This document shows, piece after piece, positions 36,280 through 46,343 of a DNA stretch of 64,000 nt. The notes under the pieces were generated by a model. That model was not told the origin of the DNA and ran no database searches. It saw only the letters and a program-made list of their open reading frames with translations. How positions within the stretch are numbered: position 1 is the stretch's first letter; the number at the start of each line of letters is the position of its first letter. The stretch is from Owenia fusiformis (Eukaryota > Annelida > Polychaeta > Sabellida > Oweniidae). The stretch lies in NCBI GenBank assembly GCA_903813345.2, contig CAIIXF020000010.1:14376681-14440680 (forward strand), written 5' to 3'. Made by a program: the position numbers and the translations under genes.

Positions 36280-37547
36280 TTAAGGTAACGCTTAAGTTAA
36301 TCAAAAGTACAAAAAATGGCAGGCATATTTTTTTGACTAAGTCACAAGATTTTGTTTTCTGTTTTCCTTATATGTGAATGCATTTCCTGACTAAAGAGAC
36401 ATGTCAAAGAAAGCTTCACATTTAAACGCATTTTTTAATGCTGAATTGGAGGTGCATGGGTCCCTAAAGCTAGCATGGAGACGGTGAAGTGAGGATAATT
36501 TTTTAAAATTTCAAGGAGTAGAATTGCAATGGAGACACATTTGTAAGACTCCACAAGACTCCACAAATCATCTTACCTTACCAAGGAACACCGAAGGAGC
36601 ATTAAAATGTGTACTTCATGCATTGTTAGAGTATAATAAAGCTCAAACCAAAGTAAATTCTAAATATTTCATGTCCACCATTTTGTTTGCTGGGACTATT
36701 TTCTAGTCCAAAATAATCCTCACTCATGTATCCATTGTATACATTTAAAAACATCAATTATGTATCTATAATGATTATTATACTGTTATATATAAAGTAT
36801 ACTAGTGATAATCCATGCCACTTGGTGAAGTCACAAAAACTTATATATGGATTACAGGAAGTCTAGAAGTAGTTCCGGCAAGAAAAATGGTGGACATGAA
36901 ATATTTATCAGAAACTATGGTTTGAGCTTTATCATACTCTAACAATGCAAGAAGAGCACATTTTCATGCTCCCTCGATGTTCCTTGGTAAGGTAAGATGA
37001 TTTGTGGAAATTTTGGATTCTTGCAAATGTTTGACTGTTGCAAGGCTACTCCTTCAAACTTTCAAAAATTAGCCTCATTTCACGGTCTTAATCACCCTAT
37101 GCAGACAGAGCCTGTGGGAAATATTGGGTGCGGCGCAAATGAGCGGAGGGTGCGGAGCTAACGGTCATTTTTGAATTTAAAATTGGGATATTTCTGAAAC
37201 TAAGCCGTTTTGGGACTTCAAATATACCAAGATATGTGTATTTGACACCAGGCAAATTTAAATTCAAAAATGACCGTTAGCTCCGCACCCTCCGCTCATT
37301 TGCTCCGCACCAATTATTTCCCACAGGCTCTGTCTGCATAGGGTGTTAATGTTAGCTTTGGAAACCCATGCACCTCCAATTCATAGTTATAAAAAATGCG
37401 TTTAAAAGTGAAGTTTTCTTTGACATGTCTCTTTAGTCAGGAAATGCATTCGCATATAAGGAAAACAGAATACAAAATCATGTGACTTAGTCAAAAATAT
37501 ATGGCTGCCATTTTTTGTACTTTTGATTAAGTTAACGGTTACCTTAA
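36280..37547. mobile_element. Palindromic element flanked by TTAA (about 1.27 kb with insertion)
   Basis: TTAA-GGTAACGCTTAAGTTAATC at the left mirrors GATTAAGTTAACGGTTACC-TTAA at the right. Inverted similarity covers most of the length: TCACAAGATTTTGT against ACAAAATCATGTGA, GGAGGTGCATGGG against CCCATGCACCTCC, CCACCATTTTGTTTGC against its inverse near 36885. The centre lies near 36790-36830. TTAA target sites are typical of piggyBac and Kolobok elements. With no transposase present the superfamily is undecided. A family A MITE is nested in the right arm at 37093-37345. Confidence 0.8.
37093..37345. mobile_element. Palindromic MITE family A, smallest copy (253 bp), nested
   Basis: The ends match family A. 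The interior is reduced to about 170 bp of the left arm joined to about 80 bp of the right. An exact TTAAT duplication flanks it (37088-37092, 37346-37350). It lies within the right arm of the TTAA element, so it inserted later than that element. Confidence 0.9.
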
Positions 37548-38295
37548 GTCAAGAACAGCTACATATTTGATATTTGTCACATGTTTACAGAATCAAATGT
37601 ATCGAAATAGACGCATACACAGTCAATTATGCTAAATTATCAAGGAAAATCAGTCATCGAAAGTATAACGTTTAGAAGATCCCATTTATCTCCTCTTCCA
37701 ACACGTATGTCTAATTTGTAGTAGGTTAATACATTTAGCTTAAAACCTCTAAATGTTGATTTCACCCTAGAATGTTTACATAGGAATACATATCTTTTAG
37801 AAATACGAAAAACGTTACTTAAAACAACCGCCTCTTTGGTCATTAAATTTGGTCCTAATATGATAGTTTTCTTGTTACAGAAATGCTCATATTCTTGTTT
37901 TTAATTTTGAAGAATGGACACTTGGTAAGCTATCAAAAACCAGTGTGGCACAAAATAGGATATGATAGTTTTTGATAGTTTCCAATATTTAAAAACAATA
38001 TACAAATGTACATGCACTCTTCTTTTGTTACTACATACATTCTTTGAAATAAATAACTTATTATATTGTGTTGCTGCAGGATTGAACTAAGCTAACTTAC
38101 GAAGACTGTTCTCGAGGTATTCATTTGTATTGGTACTCGTATAGAAGGCTTTCATTTTACTTTATTGACTTGAGCAATAGTGGCGGGCCATAGTTTATAC
38201 TAAGGCCCTTGGGCCAAGATTACACTCTGTGGCCCGCTGAAATGAGGTTATTGCTATACATAATATCTTTTCTTTTACCATGAATTGAATTTTCT
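37548..38295. other. Intergenic spacer, nothing recognised
   Basis: A minus-strand frame at 37640-37843 is unrecognised. A local repeat of the TATGATAGTTTTTGATAG type occurs near 37860-37980. Confidence 0.4.
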
Positions 38296-38493
38296 AGACT
38301 AAGCTTGTATTCGCAAATGCAACTAACGCCCGTCGGCTACCGGATTAATATCCTATTTTATGGGCAACTCATTTAAATATTAATAGTACTTGCCACTATT
38401 CCATTCATATTTAAATGAGTTGGTCAAAAGTAGTTAGTTAATCCGGTGGCCGCTAGCTGTTAGTTGCATTCGCGAATACAAGCTAAGAGTCTC
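38296..38493. mobile_element. MITE family K (about 195 bp hairpin)
   Basis: AAGCTTGTATTCGCAAATGC followed by AACTAAC at the left mirrors GTTAGTTGCATTCGCGAATAC followed by AAGCT at the right. A second inverted pair, ACTCATTTAAATATT and ATATTTAAATGAGT, lies inside, with CCGGATTAA/TTAATCCGG next to it. The element is close to one continuous hairpin. Confidence 0.8.
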
Positions 38494-39159
38494 TAAAGAA
38501 CAGATGCTATGACCTTGAGTTTAGTAGAGTCAGATTGTACGGGTCAGGCTCCTGGAAATTGAAAACGATAATCTTAGTTTAAAAAGAAAGATATGTGCCT
38601 CGCTGCTAACATAAAACATGAAAACAATATATTACATCAAAAGCTCATCTGCAGATTCATAAGTCCTTCGGTGATGAGGACCCGAGCAATTACGTTTCAT
38701 GTCAGTTGATGTCGTTTCAGGTTCTAGACTATTAACCTTTTTATACTTGAACTTACACAGATAAAACAAGACTATATCATGGATTACCATGACAACCTCT
38801 TCATTTGTAATTATAGATTCGTTTAAAGAAAGGAGATGCGATGAGTATCAGCACGACACGACTGTTTTTTCTCAAAGTGAAATGTGCACAATAAGGTTCA
38901 TCTTCTAAGAAATTAGAATGAAAATATAAGATATTTTGTAAATATATTGATTTAGATTAAATTGTTCTTATAAAATATATTTATAAATGATTTCTAAAGA
39001 TGTCATTCCCATTAAAGTAATCCAAGTAATACAAATTCTTATCGTGTTAAGCTAGCTTTACAATAAATAAAAAACGAGGAATTGTTCAGAAGAAATTTTT
39101 CTGGAACGGTTTGTGCATCGGCATGATTATTAAAACAAAAAGTCATTCGTTACATTTTA

Positions 39160-39316
39160 CACGGGTGTTAAGCCACGATGATACCAAGAGCACATGCTTT
39201 GAGGATCCGCGTTGTTTGAACCTACCGCCGAGCTCACTTATACATTAAGCCCCGTTACACAGGCATGATACCGCCGAGCAAGCTCATTGCATCATCGGGT
39301 CTGCTTTACCCCCGTG
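39160..39316. mobile_element. MITE family D, copy 2 (157 bp, inverted)
   Basis: Inverted copy of 21285-21442: starts CACGGGTGTTAA and ends TTTACCCCCGTG. It shares CAAAGCATGTGCTC (as its complement) and the paired GCCGAGC blocks. The flanks share TTTA (4 bp). Confidence 0.8.
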
Positions 39317-39893
39317 TTTAAGTTCCTATAGATATGTGCGGTTGTGTCATTCGCATCGAGTTTTATTCAAAAATATTTTAGAGCCGACTAAGATCATCAT
39401 CCCATGACACAATTTGTCATCTCCAATCCGAGTGAAATAAATTATCAGATGAAGTTTTTGAAATTATTCTAATTATGATGTCAGTATTTATGTAATTTAT
39501 CTTCTTTAGAAGTAACCTAAAGGGGATGGTACTTTCCCGGGGGTACTTTTCTAGTGGTGTTCTCAAAAGCCGAGCTATTTTGACATAAAAGCATGGTGTG
39601 AGCTAGAGCAGATTAGAGCCAAGATCTGATAAGGGTTTGGACATGTTGGTTAACTTGCAAGTTGACCATTTAGTTTTGAATTGAAAGTGCGATATTTATT
39701 AATTCGACTTAGTTTCTAAAAATAGCTTTATTTCTTAATACCAAATTTCGTTCAGAGGATACAAGTATTGACTTTCGGAACCATATTTTTTTAAGAACAG
39801 TTACAGTAATTCACCTCTGGTATGCAAACTGAAGTACTGCTTTCAAAAACTATACTTCTATCTATGTGAGTATTTGTATAAGATACATGCATT

Positions 39894-40615
39894 AGACTGT
39901 GGACTACTCTGATAATTGTAACTTCCGCTTTTCATGGAAGGTCACACATTCCAACATATTTCAAACAGTCTGTATGATTATGCTGGACACTTTCTGGGTA
40001 GTCGGACTTCATGTAGGGGTGGCAGACGGCCCTCAGGCCAATTTATACCCCCACCCCAAGAAAACCTTGGGGGTACTTTAATACCTACTAATAAAAAGAA
40101 TACTAATGCATGTCATACATTCATAGTTTTTTAGTAGGCAGGGCATACCATGGTTAGTCAGTGCCAGAAGTTTCCAATCTCTAACTTATATGGTTACCAT
40201 GGAAACAGTATTTATATCTCAAAATCCTCTCAATTTGACCTCCTCCCAAATATGTCCCTTCGCTCTCAAAGTGAAATATTTGCAAATTTGTTCGGAATTT
40301 GTGGCTACTACTTTGTCAAAAGTTGTATAAATATGTATATATTCACACTAAAGCACTAAAAAGTTGATATAATGCTCCAATAAATCAATAATATTTATCA
40401 AATATAGTCACACAACTACTTTTAGGGAAAAGTGGGCGTGGCACTTTTTGGTACTTGCGTAATTGTTGCAGCATTAAGCGAAAAATACATATTACACTAA
40501 CAACAATTGACATTTAATTATCATCTACTAACAATGTGTAACATTGTAATATGTTCGTTATCATTATTAGATACTTAAGATATTTTATGTAAGTGTTATC
40601 ATGAACCTTCCTTTT
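39894..40615 (+). repeat. Left arm of foldback element II
   Basis: Inverted partner of 44070-44791. It contains TATACCCCC-ACCCC and CTTGGGGGTACTTTAA (40045-40080), GTTACCATGGAAAC at 40193-40206 and AAGTGGGCGTGGCACTTTTT near 40430. Confidence 0.85.
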
Positions 40616-42819
40616 ATCCCTATACCATAGAAGGTGGGCATCACCAATGGTGTCAAACTAACTTTTCTGTTTCATTTATTTTTTACCATAGACAGGGGAA
40701 AAAGCTTTACTTGAAGTAGTGACCTCATTAGGTGCTATGTATATGGATAGATGGATTGATACTAGTAGGTAGATGGCAGCACTTGTGCTGGTTGGACTAG
40801 ATACTAGTGTTTACCATTGACTTGACATATTTCACTTAGTCTATTGATTTACCATATTCATTCTGTTGGATTAAAGTAAACCTGCATTTGCAATGAATTT
40901 GATGATGTTCAGATTGTTTTGAAACTTGATGATAATCAGATTGTGTTTGAGACTGGATGTTGTTCAGATTGTGTATATATGAACTTTAAAAGGACCACTG
41001 AAACAATAAGTCAATGTTCAAGATTCTTTAAAATTATGTCAATGAGAATTTAGCCTGTTAACCTATAGTTAAAATATACTTCAGCAAGATTTTAAAGCTA
41101 TATAGCAAATCTCATCATTTGCAACTTTTTCATTATTTGATAATTTAACCCATTATTCTTTATTGCTGATTAAAAATTGCAGGGCATTTAAATGACCTAG
41201 GGAAGCCAGTGATATAAATTGGCCTTATTCATTGATTTACAGTAAAATGGAATATTGTGAAGAACCAGAGAACTGTTCCACAGCTTCAGAGGAAATATGG
41301 GAGCAAAGTCAACAAGGCATGTGGGAAACTAGGCTGTTTACATAGAGAGATTTAGAACTCTCCAGGGAAGTGTCTCTATTTGGTATACAATACACAGGTC
41401 TATTCATGCATTCCATTTTAAATATGACTCAAAATTAGTGATATCCATGTTTCTGGTGAAAGCATCAATTGAAAGAGACAAACATCCTACTCCTATGGTA
41501 TAAAATATAAGGAAGTTCGAAGCAGTAAAAAGGTATTACCATTTTAGATTTGATTGAATAAATTGAATCAGTGGCAATTTTTAAATTTTGATATGTTAAA
41601 AGAGGCTCTGTTGGTTAGATGGGAGAATTAGCTGCATGTTAAAGGTGGCGTTATGCTCAGTTTATAACAAAATTGATATTTAGCCCGAAGCAATAATAAA
41701 TATTAAGCAATTATTTCATTCTGTGGAGGGCAATACCTGCGGGCAATACATATTGCAAAAATCATTGAAGGTGCAGTTGTCAGAATCCTCAGGCGGGCAA
41801 TACGCAGGGCAATAAGGGATACATATTTTATATGCCAATAATTCAGGGAACTGTGAAATACACTATGGTATTTTTAGTCCCATGGTACTGAATTAGCCAA
41901 TCAAATCACACTATTAATAGCAATGATGTAATAATTAGTGCTACTTCCATGAACACCCGTTTTGTAGAATAAGATTCTGATTCTCGTAAAAAAAAATATG
42001 AAAATACAGGCACAAACAAAGTGCATTTCGAAACTCTGCTTTTGGATATTGATGCATTGAATGATATTGGCTAAAAACTTCTGTCAGAATTGAAACAATT
42101 TTTCCCAAAGGAAAAGTCAACATTTCAAAACAACAGCAATAGCTAGAACTATCCTATTTAAATGTTTACTTGACAGTATGTAGAATTTGGGAATCCGGAC
42201 AGAGAATATTAACAGAAGTAGAAAGATTGATAAAGAAAATGGAGTTTTAGTGTGGGAGGGGGGGGGCATGTAATTGTATACTTGTTTATGTAACAATCAT
42301 TTCATAAAATTGATAAAATGACATATTCTAGACAAGGATAGGCATTTGCCATCATAAACTATGAGGGATTATGACTCATAAACTTAACTACTGGTATGGA
42401 GATTTGGGGTAGTAATATGGAACATACGTTACATGTAAACTGTAACCTTATAAGATCTTGTCCAATTTCAGTCATACCTGATTATAAAGGACCATTTATG
42501 TTACAGCATCAGGGCATATTACGTATAATATTAAGTTACTTAGATATAAATTATGACTGTCATCGTTTCTACTGTGCCAAAATCATTCAACCAATTTTTA
42601 AATGGAATACGAGATCAAGATTTCTTATTTTAGGTTATATTCATATGTCTAATAATAATTGATATTAAACATATTCACTTTTATTGTTCTTATACACTAA
42701 TAAACAGATTTGTTTAGATATTATTTTAAGTTTCAACATAACAAACCACTATCCATATTGAAGGAATCACTGAAGGTACAGCATTTTGGAAATGTATAAA
42801 TTGTTTATATTTCATTATT
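40616..42819. other. Interior of foldback element II, left part
   Basis: No recognisable transposase. Short repeats occur: GATGGATTGATACTAG and GATAGATGGATT near 40745, and GATGATAATCAGATTGT-like pairs at 40900-40975. CGGGCAATAC recurs at 41738 and 41794. A frame at 42396-42662 is unrecognised. Confidence 0.4.
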
Positions 42820-43069
42820 TGAGCCAGGCCACAGGAAAAGGGGTCTTATCACATATTTTTCAATATTTTGATTTTTTGTTTATCTTAAAAGCACAAAGAG
42901 ACCTTTCAAATGAGCCATGGCTTATGTCTTAAAAAAAATTTCTTGCAGATATAGACCAAAAGACGGATTTGAATTTAGCACATTTTCCTCTTAATCGTAT
43001 GCACATTTTTGGCTCTGTAGCACAATTTTAATTTTTGTGATAAGACCTGTTTTCCCATGGCCAGGCTCA
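42820..43069. mobile_element. MITE J (about 250 bp) nested in foldback element II
   Basis: TGAGCCAGGCCACAGGAAAA then GGGGTCTTATCACA mirrors TGTGATAAGACCTGTTTTCC followed by CATGGCCAGGCTCA. The inverted ends are about 34 bp. The flanks share ATTT if GAGCC is taken as the terminus. Non-coding. Confidence 0.8.
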
Positions 43070-44069
43070 TTTTGCGAAATACTAAAAGGAGTTATACCCG
43101 TACCTTGTTAACCATGAGTCAATGAATGCATCATATAATATCTGCAAAATGATGCACTATGCAATTCATACATGGAATGATTTATTTTGCCATATTAGAA
43201 TCAAGTATTATCTTTAATCCATTGGATAGATCATGCATTACCTGATGTTGATGTATTGATAATAGAATCAGTTAGTCAATTGTGAGACACCATTTGTCCG
43301 AGAAAATAAGAAATCTTAGTTATGTATGAAGGCAGGGCATAACAATTCACCTATCATTTATTTATGTTTACTCCATCTCCTTTACTAATCAGTATTACCT
43401 TCCCTTTTAAAGCGGAGTGAGATATCGTTGAACTGTGGCGCTCATGCACGATATATGAAAAAATTATCATACTCCATAGTTCCACTGTCATTTAAGCCTG
43501 ATTTGGTACAAATGTCAAAGCATAATGTCAACTCTAAAGTAGTTTAATTCAATGAAAGTAAAAAATATCTAAAGCGACAATTACCGTCCGCCATCTTAGA
43601 TGCGAAGGTTACGGCCGTTGCCTTCGCTTGGTGCTGATCAGTGTCCTTGCTTTGTTACAAATTGTCATTGCCCTCTGTTTGTAACCCCTCCCTCCTTCTC
43701 GATTAAGGCCATGAATATGAAGATGATTTAGAGGTATTATGAGAAATACTAGTGAAGGGTTGTTTTATGATAAATGAGTTCATATAACTTAATCCAAGTC
43801 ATAACTGTTACAAGTATGCAAATCACACCAGCATGAGATAACATCATACTCAAAGGATGGAACAGTCCATTACTTTTCAATTGCATAAAATGGCTCTAAC
43901 CCTGACAAATGTATTAATCAATTTTAACTCATAGCTCTTGATCAATGGAACCATTCATATTCTAGGTACAAGTCAATGAATACGACTTTGACAAACTAAA
44001 AAGACTAAGGACCTCTAAAAGTCTAAAAGACTAAAAGTTAATTTGACCATTGATGACCTATAATAGGGA
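43070..44069. other. Interior of foldback element II, right part
   Basis: No gene was recognised. Repeated AAAAGACTAA/AAAGTCTAAA motifs occur around 43998-44040. A GC-richer patch at about 43590-43700 carries ATCTTAGATGCGAAGG and CTTCGCTTGGTG but no named feature. Confidence 0.4.
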
Positions 44070-44791
44070 AAGGTCATGATAACACTTATATAAAATATTT
44101 AAAGTATCTAATAATTATAATGAACATATTACAATGTTACACAATGTTAGTAGATGCAAATTAAATGTCAATTGTTGTTAGTGTAATATGTATTTTTCAT
44201 TCAATGCTGCAACAATTATACAAGGACCAAAAAGTGCCACGCCCATTTTTCCCTTAAAGCAGTTGTGTGTGACTACATGTGATAAATATTATTAATTTAT
44301 GGGATCATTATATCAAGTTTTTAGTGCTTTAGTGTGAATACATACATATTAATTCAACTTTTGACAAAGTAGCAGCCACAAAATCCAAACAGATTTGCAA
44401 ATATTTCACTTTGAGAACTAAAGGACACATTTGGGACGGGGTCAAATTGAGAAGATTGTGACATATAAATACTGTTTCCATGGTAACCATATAAGTAAGA
44501 GATTGGAAATTTCTGGCACTGACTAACCATGGCATGCCCTACCAACTATAAAACAATGAATATCTGATATGCATTAGTATTCTTTTTATTGGGTGGTATT
44601 AAAGTACCCCCATGGTTTTGTTGGGGTAGGGGTATAAATTGGCCTGAGGGCCGTCTGCCACCCCTACATGAAGTCCAACCAGAAAGTGTCCAGCATTATC
44701 ATACAGATTGTTTGAAATATGTTGGAATGTGTGACCTTCCATGAAAAGCAGAATGCATTTCTAGAGCACTTCTACAGAATAGTCCACAGTC
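44070..44791 (-). repeat. Right arm of foldback element II
   Basis: Reverse-complement counterpart of 39894-40615. It contains GTTTCCATGGTAAC at 44474-44487 and the AAAGTACCCCC to GGGGTATAAATT block at 44601-44638. Confidence 0.85.
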
Positions 44792-45960
44792 TACATCTTA
44801 ATATCTAGTTTAATCTATCGAGGCCATCTGTCTGATTTAATCTTGTGCAATTTGTCCAATTTACAATTTACAACCATTTTATTGAAATATAGCCATCGGT
44901 CTGATTAGCCAAAATCACAAATGTCCAGTATGTAGTCCATTCATTGAAATAAAGCATTTTGCTTGATTTTAAGTTATAGTTTGTAATGTGTACGCTGTCA
45001 CGGGGAGATGAAGATGCAAGAAATTCACTTGTCAATGCCTCATGCCTGTACACGTAGAAATACATTAGCTAATCCATTACCTGTCTGATTCCTTATATTA
45101 AAATGGCCGCCTTTCGAGTCAATCGAAAGTCAAACTGATAGTCTATGAACGATTTGTCTAGAAATGCGCAGACAACGCGTTTCTGTCGCCATATGAATTA
45201 TTTATGCAAATCTAATGCAAGGTGCCGTGTATATAGCTTATTATCTCAATTTGAATTATTCAAAGTTTTTAATGCAAACAATGTTAAAATTCTTCAAGAC
45301 AATAAAACTGCATACAAAAATCGAACACCTACAGATTTCAGAATTTTACAAGAAATGGAGCTCTAAAGGTTTTTAAGATATATGTCGCCGATTTTTGCCT
45401 TTAAACTTATGTTTTCTGTTTTCTGAATCATAAGAAAGAGGTAAACTTACGAACTGGAAACATCATTTTTGGACAAGTTGAATAAATAGTAATTAACTCT
45501 CATATCAGCCATTATATTGGCCATTATCAGCCATATAAATCTCGTTTAGAAGCTACCGCACTAGATAAATTTTGTAGAAGAAGAATTTGTTTTTGTATGC
45601 CGTTGATTTATATGTTTTCAAGTTAATTAAAATAACTCTTCTGGCTATTGTGTATTTGTTGTTTGAAACGTGTTGTTGCATATGTCGTTCTATCACGGAA
45701 TCTAGGATAAAGAATAAGGTCCTAATTAACTCGCTGCACTGTCTGTAAGAGGAATTAAGGTCCCTTGGGCTTTTGGATTCCTTTGAAATGGCCCGTAATC
45801 GGTCATGATTGAGTATAAACTAATAAGGAAATGGTGGTGTAATTCATGGAAGGGCCATATTTTGATAGGTTCACTCCCGTTTGGTAAGGTTATATTGCCC
45901 TGTGATCCAATTGTCGCCCTCGCATCATAATAAGATCCAGTGAGGGCAACAAACAAGGGT
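44792..45960. other. Upstream flank of the third GPCR gene
   Basis: A frame at 45145-45366 (+) is unrecognised. No repeat or gene was identified with confidence. Confidence 0.4.
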
Positions 45961-45970
45961 TATATAAAAG
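45961..45970 (+). promoter_or_regulatory. Candidate TATA box of the third GPCR gene
   Basis: TATATAAAAGG is a near-ideal TATA box. A TCATTG sequence lies about 20 bp downstream (45983-45988), roughly where an initiator would be. If used, the 5' leader would be about 350 nt and would contain several upstream ATGs, so a leader intron (possible acceptor TTTCTAG ending at 46318) is plausible. Confidence 0.4.
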
Positions 45971-46343
45971 GAGCGATACTATTCATTGAGGGACAAACAC
46001 ACGAGGACTTAACTGGCACCAATGTGAAATTATAATGGGGGTTGTAAGGAATATCTGACTTATCAATTAAACTGAAAGAAGATGGCGTACGTAAAACAGT
46101 TCCGCGAAACAAAAACCAAGTAATAGCTGCAATAAGATATCTATGAATTGCATTGCAAATACAAGACTTAATACAAATGGATTCATTAAATCTATTAATG
46201 ACTTTTTTATGTTTCCAGGGCTAACTTTGACGTAGCAAGCCAACCATGAAAGCATCGTGATTGAAATTGCAGTTTGAATTCTGATCGATATACTCTGGTC
46301 AAAAGTTTCAATTTCTAGCAGAGCCTTGTAAGAAAACATTGAA

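Larger units (their letters stand above)
39894..44791. mobile_element. Large foldback element II (arms about 720 bp)
   Basis: AGACTGTGGACTA at the left mirrors TAGTCCACAGTCT at the right, both flanked by TA. Inverted similarity extends inward to about 40615 and from about 44070. Shared landmarks include GGTCACACATTCCAACATAT, AGGGGTGGCAGACGGCC, CATGGTTAGTCAGTGCC and AAAGTGCCACGCCCA (right) or its inverse. The 3.4-kb interior has no recognised transposase but contains a nested 250-bp MITE (42820-43069) and a run of nine G near 42260. The arm motif TATACCCCC-AAGAAAA-GGGGGTACT is shared with foldback element I, pointing to a common superfamily. Confidence 0.85.
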
